This document shows positions 1-8,646 of a stretch of DNA of 64,000 nt, one piece after another; the first letter of the stretch is position 1; each line of letters starts with the position of its first letter. A program made the translations under genes and the position numbers. Source of the stretch: Saprospirales bacterium GYS_P2D. GTDB lineage: Bacteria > Bacteroidota > Bacteroidia > Chitinophagales > Saprospiraceae. The stretch lies in the NCBI GenBank assembly GCA_009833045.1, contig WUUP01000009.1:62001-126000 (forward strand), given 5' to 3'. Under the pieces are notes generated by a model, which saw only the letters and a program-made list of their open reading frames with translations, searched no databases and was not told the origin of the DNA.

Positions 1-1869
1 GAGCGGGAGCTGTAGTGGGCCTACACATTGCTGAGTCGCCACTTTCCCTCCTACACAGCGATCGACTTTATTAGTCAGCCAGTCTTTGCAGGCCACTGCC
101 TCGAGACGCTGTACGGCCTCTATATATTCTTTGAGCTGAGCGACATCATAGGCTGGATCAGCATAGCTGCGCTCTACTCTTGTATCATTCATGATCGTCT
201 TAGGGCTGCTGCCAAACATATCGCTAAGCGCCAAATCCATAGGCTTAGCACCCGTCTTAGATGACTCAAAAGTAAATCGATGATCACCTGTCACCTCTCC
301 GACCTGATACATAGGCGAGCGCTCACGATCAGCGATTCGCTTTAGTCCTGCTATGTCTTTCTCACCGATCACGAGCCCCATTCTCTCTTGTGATTCGTTG
401 CCAATGATTTCCTTCGCAGATAGCGTGGGATCTCCTATCGGCAGCTTGTCCAGATCTATCTTACCACCTGTCTCTTCGACAAGCTCTGAGAGACAGTTGA
501 GATGTCCTCCTGCGCCATGATCATGGATCGATACGATAGGATTGACATCATTCTCCACCATCGCTCGGATCGTATTGGCTGCCCGTTTTTGCATTTCAGG
601 ATTGGACCGCTGCACGGCATTGAGCTCCAGCCCAGAAGCAAACTCTCCAGTATCAGCAGACGACACCGCTGCGCCACCCATACCGATACGATAGTTGTCC
701 CCTCCGAGGATGACGATCTGATCTCCCTCTGACGGAGTATTCTTTTGAGCCATTTCTTTCTTGCCATAGCCGATACCTCCAGCCAGCATAATGACCTTAT
801 CAAAACCCAGTCGACGAGCATGCTCCTCGTGCTCAAAAGTCAACAACGAACCATTAATCAGCGGCTGTCCAAACTTATTACCAAAGTCAGAGGCTCCATT
901 AGATGCTTTGATCAGGATGTCCATCGGAGTCTGATAGAGCCAATCTCTCTCGGCCATAGCGTCCTCCCACGGGCGATTTTCTGCGAGTCGGCTATAGCTC
1001 GTCATATAGACAGCTGAGCCAGCTAGCGGTATAGAGCCCGTCCCTCCTGCTAATCGGTCACGGATCTCCCCACCAGATCCCGTCGCTGCACCATTAAATG
1101 GTTCGACCGTCGTCGGAAAGTTGTGCGTCTCCGCCTTGATCGAGAGGATCGAGTCAAACTCTCGGACCTCATAGTCACTCGGCTCATCGCCACGCTGCGG
1201 AGCAAACTGCTCCACTCTCGGCCCATCAATGAATGCTACGTTATCCTTGTAGGCAGACACGATGGAGTTAGGATTTTCTTGAGAGGTTTTTTTGATCATC
1301 TTGAATAGGGACGACTTTTGCTCTACCCCATCAATCACAAAGACCCCGTTAAATATTTTATGTCGGCAGTGCTCACTATTGACTTGAGAAAATCCGAATA
1401 CCTCAGAGTCTGTCAGTTTACGCCCAATACGCTCAGACATCTCCTCGAGATAGCTGACCTCTTCCTCACTTAGAGCGAGCCCTTCTGCCTTATTGTACGC
1501 TGCTATATCGTCGATCTCTTGGATCTCTTCTGGCTGGACCTGGATCGTGAAAACATCTTGCGTCAGCCCCTCATATCGCTGAGAGAGCATAGGGTCATAT
1601 TTCCCGTCTGTAGCTACTGCTGGCAGGTACTCTTCTATCCGCTCTACCCCTTCGATAGCCATGTTTTGCGTGATCTCCACAGCATTAGTGCTCCATGGGG
1701 TGATCATCGTGGCTCGGGGGCCAATATACTCACCCTCCACTGTTGTCTCTTCCAAGAGCTCTGCCCCTCCAAATAGCCATATGAGCTTATCTAAGGTCTG
1801 CGGATTAATAGGCTGAGTAGACTTAAGACCGAAGATCTTCTGCGAGGAATGGCGAAAGAAAAGTATCAT
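1..1869 (-). CDS. purL: Phosphoribosylformylglycinamidine synthase PurL, N-terminal half (runs off left edge)
   Basis: Converts FGAR to FGAM with glutamine in the cytoplasmic de novo purine pathway. The frame stays open for 623 codons from the ATG at 1869 to the window edge. Family hallmarks seen: VNSEHCRHKIF near residue 163, KAETHNFPTTVEPFNG near 245 (the ATP/substrate site) and HDHGAGGHLNCLSE near 444. The visible part ends in QQCVGPLQLPL. The gene is the single-chain large form, usually about 1200 residues, so the second AIRS-like half and the glutaminase domain lie outside the window. The start follows a TACCTTTG promoter box by about 40 nt. Identity is certain; only the 3' end is missing. 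Confidence 0.96.
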   Translation of the reverse strand, partial: MILFFRHSSQKIFGLKSTQPINPQTLDKLIWLFGGAELLEETTVEGEYIGPRATMITPWSTNAVEITQNMAIEGVERIEEYLPAVATDGKYDPMLSQRYEGLTQDVFTIQVQPEEIQEIDDIAAYNKAEGLALSEEEVSYLEEMSERIGRKLTDSEVFGFSQVNSEHCRHKIFNGVFVIDGVEQKSSLFKMIKKTSQENPNSIVSAYKDNVAFIDGPRVEQFAPQRGDEPSDYEVREFDSILSIKAETHNFPTTVEPFNGAATGSGGEIRDRLAGGTGSIPLAGSAVYMTSYSRLAENRPWEDAMAERDWLYQTPMDILIKASNGASDFGNKFGQPLINGSLLTFEHEEHARRLGFDKVIMLAGGIGYGKKEMAQKNTPSEGDQIVILGGDNYRIGMGGAAVSSADTGEFASGLELNAVQRSNPEMQKRAANTIRAMVENDVNPIVSIHDHGAGGHLNCLSELVEETGGKIDLDKLPIGDPTLSAKEIIGNESQERMGLVIGEKDIAGLKRIADRERSPMYQVGEVTGDHRFTFESSKTGAKPMDLALSDMFGSSPKTIMNDTRVERSYADPAYDVAQLKEYIEAVQRLEAVACKDWLTNKVDRCVGGKVATQQCVGPLQLPL

Positions 1870-1908
1870 GTGCGAAAGCGCTTTTAGAGTTCTGACGATA
1901 TGAAAGCG

Positions 1909-1916
1909 CAAAGGTA
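1909..1916 (-). promoter_or_regulatory. Probable purL -7 promoter box
   Basis: On the minus strand this reads TACCTTTG, matching the Bacteroidota -7 consensus TAnnTTTG, about 40 nt upstream of the purL ATG. I see no good TTTG -33 element at the usual distance. The rest of the 302-nt gap between purL and the next gene (1870-2171) holds no ORF or RNA that I recognise. Confidence 0.45.
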
Positions 1917-2056
1917 GAATATCCTCCTACGATAATGGACGATTAGAATGGCTATTTTTACTAAAATGGCACGAGCGGCAATCCAGCCATACTTATGACA
2001 GCTTCAACTAATGTCTTATTCACATTTCTTGATTATTAGTAGTTATTTCGGCTTCA

Positions 2057-2083
2057 TTGCTTTAGCAGCAAAATGTATATTTA
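2057..2083 (+). promoter_or_regulatory. Possible promoter of the SUKH-like gene
   Basis: TTG at 2057-2059 and TATATTTA at 2076-2083 are separated by 16 nt. This is one base off the TAnnTTTG consensus and at the short end of the usual spacing. It would give a leader of about 80 nt before the ATG at 2172. Confidence 0.3.
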
Positions 2084-2171
2084 CTCTCAGGAGAAAAAGG
2101 AAGTTTACAGGGGGAATAGAAGATAAGAAAAGGGAATTTGAATAGAGTTAGTATAACTAAAAACAACAACG

Positions 2172-2858
2172 ATGAATTGGAAAGACAAACTAATCGATAG
2201 ATTCTATAGGGCATTCTGGTCCATATACGGAAAAAGTCCTTACTATTTAGGATTTCATAATGACCTTCCGAATAAATCAACATTTAATAGTTACGATAAA
2301 ATTAAAGAATACTACCAATGCCAAATCGAGCCAAACTCTTATCAATTAATCGAATCTCAATACGATATAAAATATCCAAGCCTATTTAAAGAATGGCATA
2401 GTTTTCAACACTTCCATGAAGGTGACTTGAGTTTTGTTAGACTACCAGAAAATCCAATTGGGAATACAGTTCAATCCATAGCAAAATCTTTAGGCTGGAG
2501 CTTTTCAAAAGAACTCACCCAAGAGGGCATTGTTCCATTTGCTGAAGAAGGAAATAACACAGGCCCTTATGTCTTTGATCAAAGAAATGCTACTAATGTA
2601 GAAGACAGCCCTATAAGAGTTTACGATTATACATACGGAGGCGAATTAAATGGGTTAAGTGAAGTAATATTCTCAAACTTTAAAATGCTTCTCGAATGTG
2701 CAATCCATTACTTGGAAAATCTAGGCCGAATTTCAAATTCAAAACTTATGATTGATTTCTTACACATAGATCCAAATGGTGCTGGCTATACTGGCATTGA
2801 ATATTGGAAATCATGGTCTGAAAGTTACAAATACATCGAAAATAATAAACATAGTTAG
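2172..2858 (+). CDS. SMI1/KNR4 (SUKH) family-like protein, orphan
   Basis: A 228-residue soluble protein without signal peptide or membrane segment. The middle resembles the SUKH fold: a GDLSFVRLPENPIGN stretch, then PFAEEGNNTGPYVFDQR, then a helical SNFKMLLECAIHYL segment. SUKH proteins are often immunity proteins of contact-dependent or polymorphic toxins and are intracellular. Here no toxin gene, Rhs element or secretion gene is adjacent, so an immunity role is inference only. Codon use is visibly more AT-rich (many ata, aaa, tta) than in flanking purL and tilS, which suggests acquisition from elsewhere. The start is supported by an A-rich upstream stretch. The family call is moderate. Confidence 0.6.
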   Translation: MNWKDKLIDRFYRAFWSIYGKSPYYLGFHNDLPNKSTFNSYDKIKEYYQCQIEPNSYQLIESQYDIKYPSLFKEWHSFQHFHEGDLSFVRLPENPIGNTVQSIAKSLGWSFSKELTQEGIVPFAEEGNNTGPYVFDQRNATNVEDSPIRVYDYTYGGELNGLSEVIFSNFKMLLECAIHYLENLGRISNSKLMIDFLHIDPNGAGYTGIEYWKSWSESYKYIENNKHS

Positions 2859-3168
2859 TAGAGTAGCCTCTGTTATTTATTGTATTTTTTAAGGTCCAAT
2901 CCATCTACATTACTTATTCTTTAATCAATTCCCATCATAATAATTATACATCTCAATATCAAAATAGGCTCATCTGCTTGATAAAACCTCTAAATATACC
3001 AATCCAACCTCTCGATGTACTTATGATCCTACAGTTCAGCAGTTCATCTTTCAGTTTAAATAGTAAATAAGGATCAACTAAAAGATCTTCATACTCTCCC
3101 GGGCAGGAGGATAAGTTAGACGCCCGATCTAAAGCCTCGATACTCACTACTCCCCATCCTCTTCTCAC
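2859..3168. other. Intergenic stretch with one doubtful small ORF
   Basis: This 310-nt gap contains a minus-strand frame of 69 codons starting at a GTG directly after the stop of the upstream lipoprotein gene (TAAGTG). The peptide has no signal, membrane segment or family motif that I recognise. It may be a decayed gene or chance. No terminator or RNA was seen. Confidence 0.3.
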
Positions 3169-3729
3169 TTATTTCCTTCTCACTGGCTTATCATCGATCG
3201 GGAGCATCTTGATCTGCATTCCATTGTTGATGCCGAAGTCATGATTGCCCACGAGAGCCATAGCATCTCCGTTATTATTTGCAGTCCAAGACTTTGGCTC
3301 CATATCTTCATTATTATCGAGCATCAATAGGGCAAAATCGTCTAATCGGAAGTGATATCTACCACCACCTTGCGTCTTGTCATAGTAGCCATACTCATAG
3401 GTAAAGTCCTCTTTGAAGTCGATCCAGAATCCTACATATTCTGCTTCTTTGGACATTTTACCAGCATTGAATACGAATTCTGGCTCCCAGTAGCCATAGG
3501 TGATCATAGATAGTGGCTCACCGATGGTCTCTACACGATGATCTATTAGACCTCGTGCCTGCGTACGGATCTCTTGGACAGATTTATACTCTCCTCCCTT
3601 GTGTATATTAGTTGGGAAAACTAAATCCTCTCCGCTCTCAGATTTAGGTTTAGACTTAGCTCCTCCAGTGCTATCACATGCAGTCAAAAACATCATGGCT
3701 ACTCCAAAAATCAATACTAATGCTCTCAT
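3169..3729 (-). CDS. Lipoprotein of unknown function
   Basis: A 186-residue protein. It begins with a lipoprotein signal peptide ending in a lipobox (MFLTAC, Cys at about 18), followed by a charged Ser/Lys-rich linker. It is therefore expected to be a lipid-anchored envelope protein. The mature part is about 150 residues, polar and probably beta-rich, with many aromatic residues (FKEDFTYEYGYYDKTQGGGRYHF). I recognise no family and assign no function. It is divergent from tilS, with only 53 nt between the start codons. Confidence 0.75.
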   Translation of the reverse strand: MRALVLIFGVAMMFLTACDSTGGAKSKPKSESGEDLVFPTNIHKGGEYKSVQEIRTQARGLIDHRVETIGEPLSMITYGYWEPEFVFNAGKMSKEAEYVGFWIDFKEDFTYEYGYYDKTQGGGRYHFRLDDFALLMLDNNEDMEPKSWTANNNGDAMALVGNHDFGINNGMQIKMLPIDDKPVRRK

Positions 3730-3782
3730 ATTATTTATCTTACTTTTGGCTATTTAAATCTGTACCAGAAACGATACTTCTC

Positions 3783-5120
3783 ATGAGCTTATCTCAAGAG
3801 GTGGCCAAATTTATTGAAAAAGAGCATCTTTTTCTGCAATCTGATCGCTTATTGCTCGCAGTGAGTGGTGGGGTCGATAGTATGGTTATGCTACACCTCC
3901 TTCATAGTCAAGGATTTAGCGTCGGTGTTGCCCATGTTAACTATAGGTTAAGAGCGGAGGCGGCGGATCTGGATGAGCAGCTCGTACGGGACTACTGTGA
4001 GGCTCATGATATCCCTTATCATCCCTATAGAGTCAGCGACACTGAGCAGTCTGATATGAAGCAGGCAAATCTCCAAGAAAAAGCTCGAGATATTCGTCGC
4101 AGTTGGTTTAAAGAGATCCAGGCTGCGCATGACTACGCCTACATCTGTACAGCACACCATGAGGAGGATCTCGTAGAGACGATGCTACTACAGCTGATCC
4201 GAGGCACCGGTCTGACAGGCCTGGTCAACCTGAGAGCTTCATCAGATATCTATCGTAGACCTTTTTTAGCTACAGCTAAAAGAAAAATACTGCAATACGC
4301 TGAGACTTATAAGGTCCCATATCGTGATGACGAGTCGAATAATGGCACGGATTATTCTCGTAACTTCTTGCGTAACAGTATCCTCCCACAGATCGCCGAG
4401 CGGTTTCCTCAGGGTATCGATGGCTTGAAGCGATCAGCCGCTAATCTCCAGCAGGACACTGTTCTCACTCAACAGCTTATATCTAAACATCAGCAGCGCT
4501 ATGTCACTATGAGTGATTCGATCATAGCTATAGGGCCTGTATCAGATCTTAGATCTCAAGCACATGGAGCTATATTACTCTATCATTGGCTCCGGCCCTA
4601 CGGATATAATAGGTCTCAGGCGGAGCAGATATTAGAGACGGCCAGTGATGGAGCGATGTTTTATACAGAGGGATACGAGATGACTCTCCGAGCAGATCAG
4701 ATATGGATCAGTCCAAAAGATAAAACTGCCCCAATCCATCAGGAGGTATTTCTTGGCCGATATGATCTACCACATGGTCAGCTGGAGATCAGCATCACAG
4801 AGACGGCTGAGCAAAGCTCTGATCCACATGTGGAATATATCCCTGAGTCAGGAGTAGAGCTACCATTCATAGTGAGGACTTGGCAGAAGGGTGAGAAGTT
4901 TCGACCTATCGGCATGGGTGGCCGCTCCAAAAACATAAGCGATTATTATACTCACCTAAAATTCAGCCAATTTGACAAGGATCGACAGCTGTTACTTATC
5001 GACAGTCGAATGGATCAGATCATCTGGGTGATCAGCCGCAGACTAGATCATAGATACAGGATCAGCTCATCTGATATAGGGCCTTTTTATAGACTCTCAT
5101 GGAGTCCCGATCAGAGATGA
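3783..5120 (+). CDS. tilS: tRNA(Ile)-lysidine synthase TilS
   Basis: Adds lysine to C34 of tRNA-Ile(CAU), which changes decoding from AUG to AUA; an essential cytoplasmic ATP-dependent enzyme. The PP-loop motif SGGVDS lies at residues 28-33. HVNYRLR, TAHHEEDLVETMLLQLIRG and the NGTDYSRNFLRN segment are typical. The C-terminal part (WQKGEKFRPIGMGG, KISDYY-like) fits the substrate-binding domain. I chose the ATG at 3783 (445 aa). The open frame extends upstream to 3678, but those codons overlap the divergent lipoprotein gene and lie before any conserved residue. The 3' end overlaps the convergent hydrolase gene by 10 bp. Confidence 0.95.
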   Translation: MSLSQEVAKFIEKEHLFLQSDRLLLAVSGGVDSMVMLHLLHSQGFSVGVAHVNYRLRAEAADLDEQLVRDYCEAHDIPYHPYRVSDTEQSDMKQANLQEKARDIRRSWFKEIQAAHDYAYICTAHHEEDLVETMLLQLIRGTGLTGLVNLRASSDIYRRPFLATAKRKILQYAETYKVPYRDDESNNGTDYSRNFLRNSILPQIAERFPQGIDGLKRSAANLQQDTVLTQQLISKHQQRYVTMSDSIIAIGPVSDLRSQAHGAILLYHWLRPYGYNRSQAEQILETASDGAMFYTEGYEMTLRADQIWISPKDKTAPIHQEVFLGRYDLPHGQLEISITETAEQSSDPHVEYIPESGVELPFIVRTWQKGEKFRPIGMGGRSKNISDYYTHLKFSQFDKDRQLLLIDSRMDQIIWVISRRLDHRYRISSSDIGPFYRLSWSPDQR

Positions 5121-5773
5121 TCGGCCACGATGCGCTTTATGTTTTCTCGGAGAAGTTTATGCCCGCCTACATAGGGTACGAGCTTCACTTCCAGTTGATT
5201 AGTCTCGATCACGGATTTGACTTTATTGAGTTGTTCATCGTTGAGCAGTTCATCCTGATCACCATAGTATAGAAACTGTCGTAGCCCAGATAGATAGTCT
5301 GATAGATGCCCGTAAGCGATATCCTCGGGGATCCACCCTGCATAGTTGATGACGAGATCCACCTGAGGCTGTCGAGCATGTAGCCATCGATACATCGTCG
5401 CACTCCCTTGGGAGAATCCCATTACGACTACTTTGACCTGTGCTTGATTGACATGGCTCACGTACTGTGCATAGAGCTGATCAAGATAGCTACAGTAGTC
5501 ATTGATCTCATGATAACGATCCTCCTTAGTCATCCAGCAGGCTACAGGCTGATTATTAGAGTGCCAGTAAAAGCGATTGAGCCCCTCAGGTGCTATCACA
5601 AAATGATCATCGGGATCCAACACATCAAACTTCCTGATCATGTATTTAGCTAATTGGCCATAGCCATGCATCACTATCCAGATGTATTTAGTCTTTTTAG
5701 TCAGCGTACCGTATGTGGAGTAGTGAGCCGTCTTAGCGACCGTCAGATGCTGATGCTGCAGATGGGAGCTCAT
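5111..5773 (-). CDS. Alpha/beta serine hydrolase (phospholipase/carboxylesterase type)
   Basis: A 220-residue cytoplasmic alpha/beta hydrolase. The nucleophile elbow GFSQGS puts the catalytic Ser at residue 121, YGDQDELL near 172 offers the Asp and GGHKLL near 204 the His, so the triad is complete. An oxyanion-type HGYGQ motif is at about 36-40. Length and motif order match the small carboxylesterase family (YpfH/acyl-protein-thioesterase-like). The natural substrate is unknown. It is convergent with tilS, overlapping by 10 bp. Confidence 0.85.
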   Translation of the reverse strand: MSSHLQHQHLTVAKTAHYSTYGTLTKKTKYIWIVMHGYGQLAKYMIRKFDVLDPDDHFVIAPEGLNRFYWHSNNQPVACWMTKEDRYHEINDYCSYLDQLYAQYVSHVNQAQVKVVVMGFSQGSATMYRWLHARQPQVDLVINYAGWIPEDIAYGHLSDYLSGLRQFLYYGDQDELLNDEQLNKVKSVIETNQLEVKLVPYVGGHKLLRENIKRIVADHL

Positions 5774-5884
5774 AGTCTTTAGGATTTATTAAAAAGAATA
5801 GTGCGATATCTAAAAACAACAAGTTAACTAAGCCTGTTGATACCCTACTCTGCAGCGCCACCTATTATTGGCAAAAAGCAACAC

Positions 5885-6478
5885 ATGTCAACTGAGCGAG
5901 CATTTCTTATTCATCCATTGTACATCCTGATCACCTTGGTATTGGGAGCTATTACGGCTCTGTTTATTGGGTTCAGTTTTGCCTATGTGTACTCGAGGGT
6001 ACAGAATGGTCAAGCTCCTGTAGAGATCCCTCTGCTCTTCTATTTTAATACTATCCTACTATTAGCCAGTAGCTATGCACTTGTACAGACTAAGCGTGCC
6101 TATGAGACCGATCAGACAGGACGCTACAAGCTGTTACTCTGGGTGACCTTAGGCCTCAGTATTGCCTTTTTAGTCGCTCAGATCTTAGCCTGGCAGCAGC
6201 TACTCGCTATGAATATCCAGCTGACCAGTTCCAATATGTCTTCTTATTTATATGTCATCAGCGCTATGCACTTCATCCATGTGATTGGAGGCATCCCGTT
6301 TTTGATGTATTTCATCAGAGATGCGAGAAAACGACTGGTGGAGCCTGCCAGTGTATTAGTCTATTTATCAGATCCTGACAAAAAACGTAGACTCACAGTA
6401 CTCAGCATTTATTGGCACTTTCTCGATGGTCTATGGATATACTTGATTCTATTTTTCTTGATCAATCGGATGATCTGA
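5885..6478 (+). CDS. Cytochrome c oxidase subunit III-like membrane protein
   Basis: A 197-residue protein with five predicted membrane helices. The last two carry HFIHVIGGIPFL and YWHFLDGLWIYLILFF, the signatures of heme-copper oxidase subunit III. Subunit III does not bind the catalytic metals; it stabilises subunit I. No subunit I, II or assembly gene is nearby, so this is an orphan or second copy. I chose the ATG at 5885 because the upstream extension begins at a TTG and encodes no membrane segment. Confidence 0.8.
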   Translation: MSTERAFLIHPLYILITLVLGAITALFIGFSFAYVYSRVQNGQAPVEIPLLFYFNTILLLASSYALVQTKRAYETDQTGRYKLLLWVTLGLSIAFLVAQILAWQQLLAMNIQLTSSNMSSYLYVISAMHFIHVIGGIPFLMYFIRDARKRLVEPASVLVYLSDPDKKRRLTVLSIYWHFLDGLWIYLILFFLINRMI

Positions 6479-6727
6479 TCAGGCCTCTACGAAGATCTCT
6501 GAGAGGTCGATGTATTTATCAGCGGCGTCTTCTATGCTTATCGCAAAAAATCGCTCCACTTCATTAGTGAATGGATTGAAGCACACCTCCACCAGATAAC
6601 CGTTGTAATAGTACAGTGAGATCAGGCGATCACCAGAACTATTCACATCAAAGAATTCGCCTTTTTCAAAGGTTTCTTCTCTTTGAAGCTTGTACGGGGC
6701 TCTATTAAATACTCCAAGGCTCAACAT
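6479..6727 (-). CDS. Small conserved-looking protein of unknown function
   Basis: An 82-residue protein from the ATG at 6727; a TTG at 6751 would add eight residues. It looks like a compact alpha/beta polypeptide: a beta-rich middle (FDVNSSGDRLISLYYYNGYLVEVCFNP), then an acidic C-terminal helix (SIEDAADKYIDLSEIF). No signal peptide. It abuts the stop of the oxidase-like gene tail to tail. It reads like the small hypothetical proteins common in Bacteroidota, but I name no family. Confidence 0.65.
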   Translation of the reverse strand: MLSLGVFNRAPYKLQREETFEKGEFFDVNSSGDRLISLYYYNGYLVEVCFNPFTNEVERFFAISIEDAADKYIDLSEIFVEA

Positions 6728-6911
6728 AATGAGTGTGAAAATACAGCCCAAATATGGATCAAAAAAGGGTAATTATCTTATGAAGGATTAGCATAATGAA
6801 TACTCTAAATCAATGAGTTAGCTAATAAATTGTTATAATCACTCATATATATTGAGCATTCGTAGAAAATGCCAGATATTGCGAAGTCTTTAGAGTTATA
6901 GAATTGTATCG

Positions 6912-6939
6912 TTGTAGGATAACAAAAATTCTATATTTC
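6912..6939 (+). promoter_or_regulatory. Probable promoter of the TlpA-like gene
   Basis: TTG at 6912-6914, a 17-nt spacer and TATATTTC at 6932-6939 approximate the Bacteroidota consensus TTG-N17..23-TAnnTTTG, with a mismatch at the last base. The leader to the ATG at 6995 would be about 50 nt. Confidence 0.45.
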
Positions 6940-6994
6940 GTTTTAATAAGACACTATATCTCAACAATAATCAACAAAGCATAAAATAGCTATC

Positions 6995-8095
6995 ATGAGA
7001 GCTTTATTATACCTCGTCATTCTATCTACATTCTTAGCCGTATCCTGTGAAGAGAAAGGATATCACATCAAAGGACAAGTAGATAACGCCGAAAATCTCA
7101 CTGTATACTTTGACAAAGTCGATCTTATCAATAATGCCAATAGTATCGTAGCTAAAGGAGACACGGACGGCAGTGGCAAATTTGACATCCTGATGGAGAC
7201 ACCTCCCGATGCAGGCCCCTATCGTATCCGCATAGGAGCTAAGTCCGCATACCTACTCCTTGATGGACAAGAAACAGGTATCTCACTAAATGGTGATATT
7301 AATACCCTCAGCAAATACGACTATTCGGTCACAGGCTCTGAGACCTCGGCTAATTATGTCAACATGATGGGCTCATTCCTCAGAGGTGAGAAAAAAGCAG
7401 CCGATATGCAGCAGTACTTAGTAAATGAGGCAGAACCAATGACCGCATTTATGATGGCGCTACAGCTATTCGGAGGATCTCCAGAGATGGCTGACCTGCA
7501 CCTCAAGGTAGCTGAGCGTCTCAAACAAAACCATGGAGATGAAGAATTCACCACACAATATGCAGGATTCGCTGATGCTATGAATAAAGAATATCTCCGT
7601 AAGATGTCTATGGAGAAAGTCAAAATCGGAGAGAAAGCGCCAGACATAGTCCTCCCCAATCCGCAAGGAAAAAACATGAAGCTCTCTGACTTAAAAGGTA
7701 AAATCGTCCTTCTTGACTTCTGGGCGAGCTGGTGTGGACCATGCCGCCGAGAAAATCCTAATGTAGTCCGAGTATATGACAAGTATAAGGAGCAAGGATT
7801 CACGGTATTCAGCGTATCGCTTGATGGACTGGATGAGCGCACTAAGAGAAGATTTCAAGAAAATATGCTCGCTGATCAGATGAAGTCTCAGAAAAAGAGA
7901 TGGCTCGATGCTATCGCAAAAGACAATCTCAAGTGGGATACTCACGTGAGTGACCTCAAAAAATGGGATAGTGCCGCTGCAGCGACATATGGCGTGCGCA
8001 GTATACCTCGTACATTCTTGCTGGATAGAGATGGCAATATAGCCTACATCAATCCTCGTAGAAATCTCGAGCAAGCAGTACAAGCACTACTCTAA
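6995..8095 (+). CDS. TlpA-family thiol-disulfide oxidoreductase lipoprotein
   Basis: A 366-residue envelope thioredoxin. The signal peptide ends in a lipobox (FLAVSC). Residues of about 22-115 look like the DUF4369 beta domain often fused to Bacteroidota TlpA proteins. A helical linker follows. The thioredoxin fold carries FWASWCGPCRREN with the active CGPC near residue 247, and the cis-Pro motif is in SIPRTFLLD. The role is reduction of periplasmic disulfides, for example apocytochromes, or general redox stress. A small TTG-started phosphoesterase gene follows after 12 nt, so co-transcription is likely. Confidence 0.9.
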   Translation: MRALLYLVILSTFLAVSCEEKGYHIKGQVDNAENLTVYFDKVDLINNANSIVAKGDTDGSGKFDILMETPPDAGPYRIRIGAKSAYLLLDGQETGISLNGDINTLSKYDYSVTGSETSANYVNMMGSFLRGEKKAADMQQYLVNEAEPMTAFMMALQLFGGSPEMADLHLKVAERLKQNHGDEEFTTQYAGFADAMNKEYLRKMSMEKVKIGEKAPDIVLPNPQGKNMKLSDLKGKIVLLDFWASWCGPCRRENPNVVRVYDKYKEQGFTVFSVSLDGLDERTKRRFQENMLADQMKSQKKRWLDAIAKDNLKWDTHVSDLKKWDSAAAATYGVRSIPRTFLLDRDGNIAYINPRRNLEQAVQALL

Positions 8096-8107
8096 GCTCT
8101 TACATAG

Positions 8108-8626
8108 TTGAAATTAATAGGACTCATCTCAGACACGCATAGCTATCTCGGCAGTGACGTGATCAAACATCTCGCAGACTGCGATGAGATCTGGCATGCC
8201 GGGGATATTGGAGATTTCGCTACTGCCGATGCCATAGAAGATCTCGGACGACCTGTACGAATGGTATGGGGCAATATAGACGAAGGTGGGCTTCGCACTA
8301 CATATCGTAAGGATGAGATCTTCATTATAGAAGGACTCAAAGTATACATGACCCATATTGGTGGTTACCCTGGTCGATATTATAAGGGACCAGCCGCTAC
8401 AATCAGAGAAGAGCAACCTGGCTTATTCATTTGTGGACACTCTCACATACTCAAAGTGATGCCAGATCGCAAGCATGGACTCCTCCATATGAATCCCGGT
8501 GCCTGTGGCATCAAGGGCTTTCATAAGTTCAGAACAATGTTAAAATTTGAAGTAGCAGAAGGCAAAGTACGAAACCTCAGAGCCATCGAACTCGGCAAAC
8601 GAGGCGTGATCCCAGAAGAGGAATAA
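8108..8626 (+). CDS. YfcE-type metallophosphoesterase (TTG start)
   Basis: A 172-residue cytoplasmic metal-dependent phosphodiesterase/phosphatase. Metal ligands in order: SDTH (Asp9, His11), GDIGDF, WGNIDE, THIGGYPG and GHSHI. The order and spacing match YfcE/MJ0936 proteins. The TTG at 8108 must be the start, because the first metal motif begins at residue 8 and no ATG or GTG precedes it in frame. It lies 12 nt after the TlpA-like gene and 20 nt before a glycosyltransferase gene. The physiological substrate is unknown. Confidence 0.9.
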   Translation: MKLIGLISDTHSYLGSDVIKHLADCDEIWHAGDIGDFATADAIEDLGRPVRMVWGNIDEGGLRTTYRKDEIFIIEGLKVYMTHIGGYPGRYYKGPAATIREEQPGLFICGHSHILKVMPDRKHGLLHMNPGACGIKGFHKFRTMLKFEVAEGKVRNLRAIELGKRGVIPEEE

Positions 8627-8646
8627 TCTCAAAAGCTCCTCACCAG

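Noticed and set aside
456-836. 126-codon minus-strand frame at the left end
   Set aside because: It lies in another frame of purL, whose own frame is open through the region with clear family motifs.
2959-3168. 69-codon minus-strand frame after the lipoprotein gene
   Set aside because: Starts at GTG touching the previous stop, has no recognisable motif and could be chance; kept only as an intergenic note.
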